From an uncultured Alphaproteobacteria bacterium (lineage in GTDB: Bacteria; Pseudomonadota; Alphaproteobacteria; Micavibrionales; Micavibrionaceae): a stretch of 64,000 nt of DNA. The DNA lies in contig CALDTV010000009.1 of NCBI GenBank assembly GCA_937923625.1, forward strand, positions 62,001 through 126,000, written 5' to 3'. The notes below the pieces were generated by a model. That model was not told the DNA's origin, did no database searches, and saw only the letters and a list, made by a program, of their open reading frames with translations. A program made the translations under genes and the position numbers. Shown here in pieces: positions 54,137 to 63,705 of this stretch. Within the stretch, counting starts at the first letter, position 1; each line of letters starts with the position of its first letter.

Positions 54137-56035
54137 TTAACGCACAAATTCAAGATTGGAGTCATAGATGATTGTTGGCTCTTCTTGTACCAATTGCGCC
54201 TGTGTCATCACACCACGGAATTTTTTAAACCATGCTGTGTCAACACCAATGCTGTTGGCCAAAAATTTCCCAAGGGAAACCTCTTGCCCCAATAAGCTTA
54301 AGAAGCGTTCCACGCCATTTAGGTCACGCGGCATTTTGATCACGTTTAAATTCTCGCGGCTTTTATCTTCGCCGCCCAAAACTTTAGCGGTATATTCCAA
54401 CGCATCTTCCAACCCGCCAAGGTCGTCGACCAATTTGGCGTTACGCGCTTGCTCACCCGTAAAAGCGCGCCCTTTGGCGAAACGGCGGACATTCTCCATC
54501 GCAATTCCCCGTCCTTCGGACACGCGGGTTAAAAATTGTTCGTATGTTTCATCAATCAAAATATTCATGCGTTCCATGGCTTGGGCATCAAACGGTTCGT
54601 TGAATGACCAAATATCGGCGTTCTCGCCAATTTGTGGGCCTTCCCAATTCACCCCTAATTTTTTCCAAAGGTCTTGCGCTTGAAACTTACCCATCACCAC
54701 CCCAATCGATCCCGTCAATGTGGCGGGCGTGGCATAAATATAATCCGCATGTGTCGACAGCCAATAACCGCCAGACGCAGCCACGGGCCCCATGGAAATA
54801 ATAACTTTCTTCCCCTTCTCCTGCGCCTTTACCAACGCGCGGCGAATGGTTTCGGACGCGGAAGGCGATCCCCCGGGACTGTCCACCCGAACGACAATGG
54901 CATCAATCGTGTCATCTTCATAAGCTTCGGTGATCGTCGCGCTAATTTCATCTGCGCCTGCGCTGGCTTGCGCGCTGGCGGTGTCCATGATCGCGCCGAC
55001 AACATAAATAAGCGCAACATTATTTTTTGCGTTTATTTTATCAGTGCCCTTGGGTCGAGCCTGTTTTTTATTTGCCTTGGATTGCGCATAAGCCGCCAAA
55101 TTAACAAGCTGGACAGTCTCATCCTCGGGGTCACCCTTGGCGGTTTGACGCATTTCAGCAACCATGACATCCGCATAATCAAGACGATCAATCAGCTTTT
55201 CTGCCACGGCTTCGGTGCCCGTTAAAATGGCTTTGTTCATCAAATCCGTCATGGCTTCTTGTGTGATTTCACGATCAAGGGCAATGCCGCCAAGCATTTG
55301 TTCGGTTAAATTTTCAAAAATTGAGGTCAAAACCGCTCTATTTTCATCGGAAATATTACTATTAGTGAAGTTCTCCATCGCGCTTTTAAATTCTTCGCGT
55401 TGTAAGAACTCCCCTGAAACACCAACTTTATCGAGCAGATCTTTGGCAAAGGGCATACGCGCATCAATACCCGAAACTGATACCATACCAACAGGCTGCA
55501 TCCATATTTCGTCAAAAATACTGGCAAGGTAATATTGCGCCAAACCGCTGGCGCCTGAGGCATAAGAAGAAGCATAAATTTTTGTAAATTTTCCACTTTC
55601 TTGAAAACGCGCAATAGCCGCACGAAGCTCTTGAACATGAGAAAGTGAAACGCCGCCACCTTTTAAGGTGAACACCAAACCACGGACACGATCATCATTT
55701 TTGGCTTTATCCAGCGTGTTAATCACATGACGTAAGGTCGGTTGATTAAAGGGAAAGGGTTCTAAAAAACTTGGCTGCGTTTGAAGTTCTGTTACGCCAT
55801 TTTCAATTTTGAAAACAAGCACCATGTCATTGGGCAAAGCCTTCGCGGCGCTGCCACTGGCGATTTTGTTCAACAGGAAAACTGATATAAGTGTCGAGAT
55901 CAAAACCATCGCACCCAAAGCCATACAAGCACGCTTAAGCACAGTCCAAATCATCGAAGGAATATTCCAGCGTTTTTTTGAAACTTCTTTTTCGCGTGAT
56001 TTATTTTTATAAAAATATGATCCGATTTTTGACAT
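54137..56035 (-). CDS. sppA: Signal peptide peptidase SppA, 67 kDa type
   Basis: A 632-residue inner-membrane protease that degrades cleaved signal peptides. One membrane helix (about 38-58) is followed by two tandem SppA domains. The N-terminal domain, with IYASSYASGASGLAQYYLAS, holds the catalytic lysine in the family. The C-terminal domain has the serine nucleophile in IISMGPVAASGGYWLSTHAD and TLTGSIGVVMGKF after it. The strand block IDAIVVRVDSPGGSPSASE is also typical. Length is that of the long E. coli-like form, and no motif is missing. A family A repeat separates it from the convergent HAD gene. Confidence 0.94.
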   Translation of the reverse strand: MSKIGSYFYKNKSREKEVSKKRWNIPSMIWTVLKRACMALGAMVLISTLISVFLLNKIASGSAAKALPNDMVLVFKIENGVTELQTQPSFLEPFPFNQPTLRHVINTLDKAKNDDRVRGLVFTLKGGGVSLSHVQELRAAIARFQESGKFTKIYASSYASGASGLAQYYLASIFDEIWMQPVGMVSVSGIDARMPFAKDLLDKVGVSGEFLQREEFKSAMENFTNSNISDENRAVLTSIFENLTEQMLGGIALDREITQEAMTDLMNKAILTGTEAVAEKLIDRLDYADVMVAEMRQTAKGDPEDETVQLVNLAAYAQSKANKKQARPKGTDKINAKNNVALIYVVGAIMDTASAQASAGADEISATITEAYEDDTIDAIVVRVDSPGGSPSASETIRRALVKAQEKGKKVIISMGPVAASGGYWLSTHADYIYATPATLTGSIGVVMGKFQAQDLWKKLGVNWEGPQIGENADIWSFNEPFDAQAMERMNILIDETYEQFLTRVSEGRGIAMENVRRFAKGRAFTGEQARNAKLVDDLGGLEDALEYTAKVLGGEDKSRENLNVIKMPRDLNGVERFLSLLGQEVSLGKFLANSIGVDTAWFKKFRGVMTQAQLVQEEPTIIYDSNLEFVR

Positions 56036-56174
56036 GCTTTATCCTGTAAATTGTACGGGATGAAAGTATATCACCTTAATAAAGAAAAGGCATCTGGGGA
56101 AAACAGATAAAATAAAAAAGTGAATACGTAAATTTTAACGTGTTTCAGCGTAAACAGGCATTATCCCAATGCCA

Positions 56175-57302
56175 TTACAAACACTGCGCCTTATGACGCA
56201 AATAATGATCCGCCAGCACGCAGGCCATCATGGCTTCACAAACAGGTGTGCCGCGCAAACCAACGCAAGGGTCATGTCGACCTTTGGTGATAATGTCTGT
56301 TTCATTGCCTTGCTTATCAACGGTTTTGACGGGCGTTAAAATCGAGCTGGTGGGTTTAAATGCAACCCGCACAACGATGTCTTGCCCTGATGAAATACCG
56401 CCTAAAATACCGCCAGCATTATTGGATTGAAAGCCATCTTCGCGAATTTCATCGGCGTTTTGTTCGCCTCCCCATTCAACGGATTCAAACCCTGCGCCAA
56501 TTTCAACGGCCTTTGTGGCGTTGATACTCATCATCGCTTTGGCTAAATCGGCGTCTAATTTATCATAAACGGGTGCGCCTAAACCTGCAGGAATACCGCT
56601 CGCATGGATTTCAACAATCGCGCCTGCGCTTGAGCCACTTTTGCGTTGTCCGTCCAGATATTCTTCCCACTGCTTTGCGGCTTGTATATCAGGACACCAG
56701 AAAGGATTTTTATCAACCTGATCCCAATCGAAATTATCACGGTTAATTTTGTGCGGTCCAACCTGAACCACGGCGGCTTTTATTGAAAACGCTGATGCGT
56801 TTTCATTTTGCCTCAGGGGCGCAGGCGCGCTAAGGCTTGATACATTACCTTTATTTAATTCGTGCTCTAAAATTTTTCGCGCCACAGCACCAGCGGCGAC
56901 ACGCATTGCAGTCTCTCGCGCACTTGACCGTCCACCACCACGATAATCGCGGATGCCGTATTTTTGATGATAGGTATAATCCGCATGACCAGGGCGAAAT
57001 TTATCTTTGATGTCACCATAATCTTTAGATTTTTGGTCTTTATTTTCAATAAGCAAGCCAATCGGCGCACCCGTAGTTTTGCCTTCAAAGACACCAGAAA
57101 GGATTTTGACCTCATCTGGCTCTTTGCGTTGAGTTGTAAATTTGCTCTGCCCCGGTTTACGGCGATCTAAGAAACCTTGAATATCACCCTCTGACAGCTC
57201 AATCAGCGGCGGTACGCCATCAACCACACAGCCAATAGCCTCCCCATGGCTCTCGCCAAAGCTTTGATACTGAAAAAGAGTTCCGAAACGATTTCCTGAC
57301 AT
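56175..57302 (-). CDS. aroC: Chorismate synthase
   Basis: The 375-residue FMN-dependent enzyme converts EPSP to chorismate, the branch point for aromatic amino acids and folate. It begins [19 protein letters not shown] with the conserved GESHG. It continues with [19 protein letters not shown], shown in part as [43 protein letters not shown], split as [14 protein letters not shown] and [13 protein letters not shown], and ends with [18 protein letters not shown]. All signature patterns are intact. It is downstream of fabI with a small membrane-protein gene between. Confidence 0.96.
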   Translation of the reverse strand: MSGNRFGTLFQYQSFGESHGEAIGCVVDGVPPLIELSEGDIQGFLDRRKPGQSKFTTQRKEPDEVKILSGVFEGKTTGAPIGLLIENKDQKSKDYGDIKDKFRPGHADYTYHQKYGIRDYRGGGRSSARETAMRVAAGAVARKILEHELNKGNVSSLSAPAPLRQNENASAFSIKAAVVQVGPHKINRDNFDWDQVDKNPFWCPDIQAAKQWEEYLDGQRKSGSSAGAIVEIHASGIPAGLGAPVYDKLDADLAKAMMSINATKAVEIGAGFESVEWGGEQNADEIREDGFQSNNAGGILGGISSGQDIVVRVAFKPTSSILTPVKTVDKQGNETDIITKGRHDPCVGLRGTPVCEAMMACVLADHYLRHKAQCL

Positions 57303-57584
57303 TTAGTTTCCAAATTCCTTCCAAAATTGCAAAGCAGAAAACAAAGCTAAAACCATAGTTCCCAAAGCGATTAGAAAGTTTAACCAAAAAATTTTCTTAG
57401 AAAGTTTGTCGCTAGTTTCTGTGTGATTTTCAATTTGTGCGCTTAGATTGTTAATAGAATCAACAGTACGCCCTGACAGTATAGATTCAACAACATGCGA
57501 ATTTTTAGAACCTGGTTGAGATCTCGCAGCTATTTTAGCTAATTCAGAATTAGGTTTATTTTTGATGGCTTCATAATCAGCCAT
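57303..57584 (-). CDS. Small coiled-coil plus single-helix membrane protein
   Basis: A 93-residue protein of unknown family. A polar start (MADYEAIKNKPNSELAKIAA) is followed by a heptad-like stretch (SINNLSAQIENHTETSDKLS) and one C-terminal membrane helix (FWLNFLIALGTMVLALFSAL), so it is probably tail-anchored or type II. I start at ATG 57584, one base after the fabI stop, with GAGG 9 nt upstream inside fabI. The longer frame from 57692 would overlap fabI by over 100 bp. Its stop is adjacent to the aroC start, so all three genes form a tight operon. Composition is more AT-rich than its neighbours. Confidence 0.72.
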   Translation of the reverse strand: MADYEAIKNKPNSELAKIAARSQPGSKNSHVVESILSGRTVDSINNLSAQIENHTETSDKLSKKIFWLNFLIALGTMVLALFSALQFWKEFGN

Positions 57585-57585
57585 A

Positions 57586-58443
57586 TCAAGCAGCCTCATC
57601 CTTCTTTTTCGGAGCGATAGAGTTAAGGAGTTCGGCTGTTTCGGCGGCGCTGTCGACGGAGCACATGCCGACGGTGTGATAACCGCTATCAACGTGTAAA
57701 CATTCGCCTGTCACGCCACTTCCCAAATCAGAGAGTAGGAACAGGCCTGAGCGACCAACATCATCAATCGTGACGTTGCGGCGTAAGGGTGAGTTAAGTT
57801 CGTTCCATTTTAGGATATAACGGAAATCACCGATACCACTGGCGGCCAATGTTTTGATTGGCCCCGCAGAAATAGCATTAACGCGAATGTTTTGCGGCCC
57901 AAGGTCAGCAGCGAGGTAGCGCACAGAGGCTTCCAAAGCGGCTTTGGCGACTCCCATGACATTATAATGCGGCATAACGCGCTCAGCGCCATAGTAGCTT
58001 AGAGTGACAAGTGAGCCGCCCTCTTTCATCAAACTCGCCGCTTTTTTCGCCACAGAGGTGAAAGAAAACACCGAAATATCCATTGTTCTTAAGAAATTAT
58101 CGCGCGATGTATCGACATACATACCATCCAGCTCATTTTTATCGGAAAAGGCAATGGCATGAACCACAAAATCCAGCTTGCCCCATTTTGCTTCGATATC
58201 CGCAAAAGCCTTATCAATGCTGGCTTCGTCCGTCACATCACAGGGCAAAATAACGTCTGATCCTACGCTTTCAGCCAATGGCTTGACGCGTTTAAGCAAT
58301 GCATCCCCTTGATAGGTAAAGGCTAATTCTGCGCCTGCTTCATGCGCGGCCTTGGAGATGCCCCAAGCAATAGAACGGTCATTGGCGACCCCCATAATTA
58401 ATCCGCGCTTACCTTCAAGCCATTTTGTTGTGTTCTCAGCCAT
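57586..58443 (-). CDS. fabI: Enoyl-[acyl-carrier-protein] reductase (NADH) FabI
   Basis: The 285-residue short-chain-dehydrogenase-type enzyme completes each fatty acid elongation cycle. The NADH-binding start is GLIMGVANDRSIAWGI. LEFTYQ-like AELAFTYQGDALLKRV follows. The catalytic Tyr and Lys are in LSYYGAERVMPHYNVMGVAKAALE, seen as YYGAERVMPHYNVMGVAKAA with the Y-x6-K spacing. The loop AISAGPIKTLAASGIGDF is the substrate-binding lid and the target region of triclosan-type inhibitors. It heads the fabI - small membrane protein - aroC operon; fabI and aroC are neighbours in many alphaproteobacteria. Confidence 0.96.
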   Translation of the reverse strand: MAENTTKWLEGKRGLIMGVANDRSIAWGISKAAHEAGAELAFTYQGDALLKRVKPLAESVGSDVILPCDVTDEASIDKAFADIEAKWGKLDFVVHAIAFSDKNELDGMYVDTSRDNFLRTMDISVFSFTSVAKKAASLMKEGGSLVTLSYYGAERVMPHYNVMGVAKAALEASVRYLAADLGPQNIRVNAISAGPIKTLAASGIGDFRYILKWNELNSPLRRNVTIDDVGRSGLFLLSDLGSGVTGECLHVDSGYHTVGMCSVDSAAETAELLNSIAPKKKDEAA

Positions 58444-58680
58444 TTATTTGTCTCTTCTTTGATCAATAATTTCGCATATCCTACACAGTTTCCCACGACC
58501 ATCCAATCAATTTATGTTGCGTTCTGCTAACACAAAAATATGGGAAAAACGTCTTGTCGCTTAAATTTTTGACAGTTTCTTAACTTTTTATGTCCATTAT
58601 GGGTAATAAGGCCAAAAGGCCATAACGAAGGTAATAAAAAGCCAATAAATTTGGGGCAAATATAAGGGGCAATTACCACA

Positions 58681-60297
58681 ATGACTGGTACCGTCGAAAT
58701 TATTCATCGTCTTTGCGGTGAATTACAGCAGGATTTAGCCGTTTCCCATCCAGGGTTATCGTTGCATTTTATCATGCATAACGAAGGCGAATTGCGGGAT
58801 TCGATTGCATTAGCAGAACATGAAATAATCATGCACCCAGCCGGAGAGGCCGCCTGTAATATCCTGCGCCGTCATACCAAAAATGAAAGATCCGCTTTTA
58901 TCGGTTTAGCCGTTGCCAAAGAATCCAAAATGATGGGCTTTAAACAAGTCGATCATTTAATGGCCTTGTTCACGCTAAATTATAGTGACTTTGATAGCGA
59001 GGAAAGTGTCTACGCGCAAGTTTATCACATGGTCTGGCATGCCATTGACCTTTATGAAATACGCCTAGAGCCAGACTATAAAAAGAAATTCAGATCCGGA
59101 CCAATGGTGCCCAAAAGATCGGCTTTAAATTTAAGTAAAGCCAATCTTCAAGCCGATGCATTTGCGGCGACTTTATCAGCCCTTAAAGGCAATAAAAATA
59201 TGTTGTCATACATTGATAAAAAACGTGGTCTGCAGTGCCTATCGGCCACTAGTGATTTTAAAGCAGAGGACTACCCTTCTGTCATTGCCCTTCAAGCTTG
59301 CCAATTAGCCTTGGATGAGTTGGATACAAAGTCGATAGACAGATCAGATCATATAGAAACAGCGCGTCAAATATCGCTCGATATAGGCCAAGCTTTTGAT
59401 AAAAGAAACATTCAAGAATGGTGGGATTTTTGTATCCCTGCCCAAGACATGGCATGGCGCGATTGTCCGAAAGAAAATATTTTAGGGGCCGCCATGTATA
59501 CCAGCGAAAGCCCTTTTGTTCGCTCCATTGCTTATCTCGTCCAAGAGGTTACAGAGCTAAAACCCTATTTTAATACAGACACAGTAGGAAGAGATTATAA
59601 CGCCTTTGTTGATCCTGAAGTGAACAAAAAGCTACACCGCGAAGTGGCGGATACAATTTTTGAAGAAGCGATTAATAAAGTTATGCTTGATTCCAGCACA
59701 CGCGCTTTGATGCTCGCTGCTAATAAGCAAAACCAGAACTTAACAGACGGGCGTTTTATTGGATGGTGTGCCACCGCTTTACAAGAAGCGGCAAAAGCCT
59801 TTGAACGCGCGCTTCAATCTGGATCAAACCCCCAGCAAGCCGCAAGAATGCAGTTTGAAGGCGATAGGGATAATACCAGTTGGGATGATTTAGAAGAATT
59901 AAGTAATAAAGTCGTTGATCAAAAACGTCAGGGTGCCGCGGTAACAATGGGACATATCGCGGAAATCTGTCATGACAATCCAGGTTTCGCGCCAATTTTA
60001 GGCTCGATTAAAATCACAATGAATGATCCTGGCTATGTTCAGGCGCTCGAAGCGTCCAATGACCTTGCCATAATGCCAAGCGCCCCTGCGCCGCAGGCAC
60101 CAGCCCCGAAAGCACCCGCACAAGAGCTTGGCCCGAAAGCGCCAACACCAAATATGCCACTCCCTGCCCCATCAGGGCCATCGCTGGGCGGCAATAATCG
60201 CAGCGCACAAATTATGCGTCAACGCCAGCTAATGGCACAAAAGGCAAAAGAAGCACAAACAAATAAAAACCATTCCGATGAAACAACAGATGCTTAA
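58681..60297 (+). CDS. Hypothetical protein, 538 aa, with Pro/Ala-rich tail
   Basis: I do not recognise this soluble, mostly helical protein. Residues 1-460 appear globular. Notable segments are FIMHNEGELRDSIALAEHEI, then VYHMVWHAIDLYEIRLEPDY (HxxxH, which could bind metal), and WWDFCIPAQDMAWRDCPKEN. From about 468 the chain is Pro/Ala-rich (APAPQAPAPKAPAQELGPKA) and ends in a Gln/Lys-rich helix. No signal peptide is present. It starts after a 237-bp gap from fabI, in which GGCCAAAAGGCC (about 58609-58620) forms a small hairpin. A bidirectional terminator follows. Confidence 0.72.
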   Translation: MTGTVEIIHRLCGELQQDLAVSHPGLSLHFIMHNEGELRDSIALAEHEIIMHPAGEAACNILRRHTKNERSAFIGLAVAKESKMMGFKQVDHLMALFTLNYSDFDSEESVYAQVYHMVWHAIDLYEIRLEPDYKKKFRSGPMVPKRSALNLSKANLQADAFAATLSALKGNKNMLSYIDKKRGLQCLSATSDFKAEDYPSVIALQACQLALDELDTKSIDRSDHIETARQISLDIGQAFDKRNIQEWWDFCIPAQDMAWRDCPKENILGAAMYTSESPFVRSIAYLVQEVTELKPYFNTDTVGRDYNAFVDPEVNKKLHREVADTIFEEAINKVMLDSSTRALMLAANKQNQNLTDGRFIGWCATALQEAAKAFERALQSGSNPQQAARMQFEGDRDNTSWDDLEELSNKVVDQKRQGAAVTMGHIAEICHDNPGFAPILGSIKITMNDPGYVQALEASNDLAIMPSAPAPQAPAPKAPAQELGPKAPTPNMPLPAPSGPSLGGNNRSAQIMRQRQLMAQKAKEAQTNKNHSDETTDA

Positions 60298-60341
60298 ATA
60301 TTGTCTACGCTGTTCAAAAACGACTTAAATGATTACCACAT

Positions 60342-60373
60342 AAAAAAAGCCGTAGATTTCTCCACGGCTTTTT
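60342..60373. terminator. Bidirectional rho-independent terminator
   Basis: An A run, GCCGTAGA, loop TTTC, TCCACGGC and a T run form an 8-bp stem with one A-C mismatch flanked by A and T tracts. It serves the convergent genes ending at 60297 and 60415. Confidence 0.85.
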
Positions 60374-60414
60374 AAAATTTAAACAATCGTTATCTTCGTA
60401 TAATCAAAAGATTT

Positions 60415-60897
60415 TTAGCTCACGATTTTCCATGAACCATCTGGCTGTTCACAAGCAATGCCATATCCATTTTCTTGCCTTCCACCAACATAGATCGTTT
60501 GTTGATATTCACGGCAATAACGGCCTGCGGCATCTTCACCTTCACGTGTGGGAATAACAGTACCCGAATTACCCGTTTCAGGGTTGTTCCATGAGATTTT
60601 TTCACCAATTGGCGCGCTGTGTGCTTTTGTGTTTGCACGATTCGCATAGGCGATATCTGCTTTATCAAGCGACCGTCCGACTTCACTACCAACCAATGTT
60701 CCAAGAAGAACACCGATACCTGTCGCCCATAGCTGGCCGTTTCCACCGCCAACTTTCGAGCCTAAAACACCACCAAGCACTGCACCACCTGCAGCGCCTA
60801 ATGTTTGTTTATTCCCTGAACCGACGCCTTGAAATGATTCACACCCTGCCAAACCCACAGAGAAAATCATTGCTGTTAATAATATAACTTTTTTCAT
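60415..60897 (-). CDS. 17 kDa surface-antigen-like glycine-zipper lipoprotein
   Basis: A 160-residue outer-membrane-type lipoprotein. The signal ends LAGC (Cys19 counted from ATG 60897). A glycine-zipper double helix follows (TLGAAGGAVLGGVLGSKVGGG and ATGIGVLLGTLVGSEVG), as in the Rickettsia 17 kDa antigen. The C-terminal domain, with GRYCREYQQTIYVGGRQENG and YGIACEQPDGSWKIVS, has the conserved cysteine pair of that family. I choose ATG 60897, with AAAGG 8 nt upstream. The frame open to 61068 would cross the divergent pdxH start. A strong terminator follows the gene. Confidence 0.9.
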   Translation of the reverse strand: MKKVILLTAMIFSVGLAGCESFQGVGSGNKQTLGAAGGAVLGGVLGSKVGGGNGQLWATGIGVLLGTLVGSEVGRSLDKADIAYANRANTKAHSAPIGEKISWNNPETGNSGTVIPTREGEDAAGRYCREYQQTIYVGGRQENGYGIACEQPDGSWKIVS

Positions 60898-61005
60898 ACT
60901 CTTCGCCTTTCTAACTATTGCGATTCTTATATTAAGCGTTAACTTAGGCGTTAAGTAAGACGAAAAAAAGGCTTTTACGCAGAATATGCGCATAATTTTG
61001 ACAAA

Positions 61006-61620
61006 ATGACCGAACAAGACAAACCAAACAATTTTAAAGCACCAGCCAATCCTTATGATTTGTTTCAAGAATGGCTAACACTTGCGGAAAAGAGTGAGCC
61101 GAATGATCCCAACGCAATGTGCCTTGCAACCGCCTCGCCTAATGGCGCCCCCAGCGCACGTATGGTTTTACTCAAAGGACTGGATGAAAATGGCTTTATT
61201 TTCTATACCAATAAAGGAAGCCGCAAAGGCCAACAGATCAAAAATAACGACCAAGCCGCAATTTGTTTTCATTGGAAATCCATGCGCAAACAAGTGCGCA
61301 TTGAAGGGATTTTAGAACAAGTCAGCGACGCCGAGGCTGATGCCTATTACAATACGCGCCACCGTGGTAGCCGCATTGGCGCGTGGGCATCAAAGCAATC
61401 TCAACCATTAGGCAGTTATGATGAATTAAAAGAATTTGTTGAAGATTTTGAAGCAAAATTCGAGGGCAAAGAAGACATCCCTCGTCCTGATTATTGGACA
61501 GGATTTCGTTTAAAACCAAATTATTTTGAATTTTGGATTGATGGCGATTACCGCCTGCATCAACGTTATTTATATACCCCGACCGATGGTGGCTGGGACA
61601 TTGGAATGCTATATCCTTAA
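61006..61620 (+). CDS. pdxH: Pyridoxamine 5'-phosphate oxidase
   Basis: The 204-residue FMN enzyme oxidises PNP or PMP to pyridoxal 5'-phosphate. Motifs are AMCLATASPNGAPSARMVLLKG, split as MCLATASPNGAPSARMVLL, FIFYTNKGSRKGQQI, AICFHWKSMRKQVRIEG, and the C-terminal RPDYWTGFRLKPNYFEFW with the conserved RLHQR seen in DYRLHQRYLY. Length is normal. PLP is the cofactor of GcvPB, seen at the window start. It is 22 bp upstream of htpG on the same strand and probably shares a transcript with it. Confidence 0.95.
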   Translation: MTEQDKPNNFKAPANPYDLFQEWLTLAEKSEPNDPNAMCLATASPNGAPSARMVLLKGLDENGFIFYTNKGSRKGQQIKNNDQAAICFHWKSMRKQVRIEGILEQVSDAEADAYYNTRHRGSRIGAWASKQSQPLGSYDELKEFVEDFEAKFEGKEDIPRPDYWTGFRLKPNYFEFWIDGDYRLHQRYLYTPTDGGWDIGMLYP

Positions 61621-61642
61621 ATAGATCAAATAAGAGAGAACG

Positions 61643-63607
61643 ATGACAAACGCCCAAAAGAAAAACGAAACCGATACCACCACAGTGCAAGACGACGAAA
61701 ATATGCGCCCGTTTGAAACAGACGTCTCAAGGCTGTTAGATATTGTCGCCAACGCGCTTTATTCCAACCGCGATGTGTTCTTGCGGGAGTTAATATCAAA
61801 CGCCGCCGATGCGTGTGATCGCCTGCGTTATGAAGCATTAAGCAATAACAACCTTACCAAAGGAAGTGCGTCTTTTAATATTACCATCACCCCTGATCGT
61901 GACATGGCGACATTGACCATTACCGATAACGGTATTGGAATGAACAAAGAAGACTTAATTAATAATCTCGGCACAATTGCGCGCTCTGGCACCGCCGCGA
62001 TTTTAGAAAATTTAAAATCCCAAGGACAAGAAAAAGACATGTCCTTGATTGGGCAATTTGGCGTTGGATTTTACGCCAGCTTTATGGTCGCAGGACATGT
62101 CGATGTTATCAGTCGCAAGGCGGGCGAAGACAAAACTTATTATTGGCGGTCTGATGGTCGCACGGGTTTCACCATTCGTGAAGCTACAGATGAAGAAGCA
62201 AAACAGCTCACTGACAATCACGGGACATTGATAAAATTATTCATCAAAGGCGATGCGTTTGATTACATGATTGATGATAAGATTAAACAAATTGTTTCTG
62301 CTTATTCGGACCACATCGAAATCCCGATATATTTGGAAGATGGCAAAGAGCTTAAAGAAGGTGAAACACGCGAGCCCATTAATGCCGCCTCAGCCCTTTG
62401 GACACGTCCGAAGAATGAAATCACAGAAGAACAATATAAAGAATTTTATCACCACATCGGCACCGCATTTGATGATCCCATCTTAAAAACACATTGGACA
62501 GCCGAAGGTGTGATTGAATATACATCGTTATTATTTATTCCATCATTACGCCCATGGGATTTATACGATCCCAATGCCAAAAGCGGCCTACGTTTATACG
62601 TCAAGCGCGTCTTTATCACAGATCAGCTTGATACGTTGCTCTATCCTTGGCTGCGCTTTGTCAGCGGGATTGTTGATTCACAAGATTTACCACTAAATAT
62701 CAGTCGTGAAATGTTGCAATCAAACCCCGTCGTGTCAAAAATTCGTAGCGGCGTCACCAAACGTATTTTAAATGAAATTGATAAATTATCGACCCAAGAC
62801 GAAGCGGCCTTCGCAACCCTTTGGGGGCAGTTTGGTGCAGTGATGAAAGAAGGTTTATATGATGCCGTTGAACATCGCGAAGCCCTGTTCAAAATTTGCC
62901 GTTTCTTTTCAACCCATGACAATGAAAAACAAACATCGTTAAGTGATTACATTGAGCGCATGAGTGATGCCCAAGAAAAAATTTATTACATTACAGGCGA
63001 CAAAATTGAATCATTGCGTAACTCCCCACAACTAGAGGGATTCAAATCACGCGACATTGAAGTGTTGATGATGACTGACACCGTCGATGAATTTTGGCTG
63101 CAACAAGTTGGTGATTATCAAGGCAAAAAATTTCAATCTGTGACCCAAGGTAATGTTGATCTTTCTAAATTCGAAAAGAACAAACCAGAAGACGAAAAGA
63201 AAACAGAAAAAACCGCAGAACATAAAAAAGAAATTGAAACTTTTACAGCTTATCTGCAAACACAATTAGCAGATCAGATTGCTTTTGTCCGTCCGTCAAA
63301 ACGTTTAACGGAATCCCCCGTATGTTTGGTTGCGGATGAAGGGGGTGTTGATATAAACATGGAAAAAACTTTAAGGCTTCAACAAAAATATGAGCCAGGG
63401 ATTAAAAAAGTTTTAGAAATTAATCCAGACCATACGCTCATTCAAACATTGGCAAGCATGGCAGCCGCCGAAAAAGATGAAACATTTTTAAAAGACGCCG
63501 CATTGATGTTGATGGATCAAGCCCTCATCATTCAAGGCGAAAGCCTCCCTGACCCTTCTGGCTTTGCCAAACGCATGGCGGAATTTATGCAACGTGGACT
63601 GTCTTGA
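61643..63607 (+). CDS. htpG: Chaperone protein HtpG (Hsp90 family)
   Basis: A 654-residue ATP-dependent cytosolic chaperone. The N-terminal ATPase domain shows FLRELISNAADACDRLRYE, TDNGIGMNKEDLI, LGTIARSGTAAIL and GQFGVGFYASFMVAG. The middle domain has PFDLYD-like RPWDLYDPNAKSGLRLYVKR, shown as RPWDLYDPNAKSG, and SGIVDSQDLPLNISREMLQ. The C-terminal dimerisation domain follows a Lys/Glu-rich linker (about 510-530). The extra 14 residues before MRPFETDVSRLLDIVANALY are an ordinary polar extension. A palindromic repeat lies just after the stop codon. Confidence 0.96.
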   Translation: MTNAQKKNETDTTTVQDDENMRPFETDVSRLLDIVANALYSNRDVFLRELISNAADACDRLRYEALSNNNLTKGSASFNITITPDRDMATLTITDNGIGMNKEDLINNLGTIARSGTAAILENLKSQGQEKDMSLIGQFGVGFYASFMVAGHVDVISRKAGEDKTYYWRSDGRTGFTIREATDEEAKQLTDNHGTLIKLFIKGDAFDYMIDDKIKQIVSAYSDHIEIPIYLEDGKELKEGETREPINAASALWTRPKNEITEEQYKEFYHHIGTAFDDPILKTHWTAEGVIEYTSLLFIPSLRPWDLYDPNAKSGLRLYVKRVFITDQLDTLLYPWLRFVSGIVDSQDLPLNISREMLQSNPVVSKIRSGVTKRILNEIDKLSTQDEAAFATLWGQFGAVMKEGLYDAVEHREALFKICRFFSTHDNEKQTSLSDYIERMSDAQEKIYYITGDKIESLRNSPQLEGFKSRDIEVLMMTDTVDEFWLQQVGDYQGKKFQSVTQGNVDLSKFEKNKPEDEKKTEKTAEHKKEIETFTAYLQTQLADQIAFVRPSKRLTESPVCLVADEGGVDINMEKTLRLQQKYEPGIKKVLEINPDHTLIQTLASMAAAEKDETFLKDAALMLMDQALIIQGESLPDPSGFAKRMAEFMQRGLS

Positions 63608-63611
63608 CCCC

Positions 63612-63699
63612 GTCATTGTCAAGGAGCGTTAGCGACTGCGGCAATTCAGTGTAAAGATTATTATTTTAGAGTGCTTTGCTTCGTTAGGCTCGTAATGAC
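63612..63699. repeat. Palindromic repeat family A, full copy after htpG
   Basis: The left arm is GTCATTGTCAAGGAGCGTTA to GCGGCAATTCAG. The right arm is GAGTGCTTTGCTTCG to GCTCGTAATGAC. It lies between the convergent htpG and zincin-like genes. Confidence 0.8.
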
Positions 63700-63705
63700 A
63701 AAGGA

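Noticed and set aside
54168-55225. Overlapping plus-strand ORFs of 171 and 183 codons opposite sppA
   Set aside because: sppA is full length with intact catalytic motifs on the other strand. These frames show no domain or start signals.
675-63699. CRISPR array
   Set aside because: The repeats are long palindromes scattered kilobases apart. There is no regular spacer unit and no cas gene.
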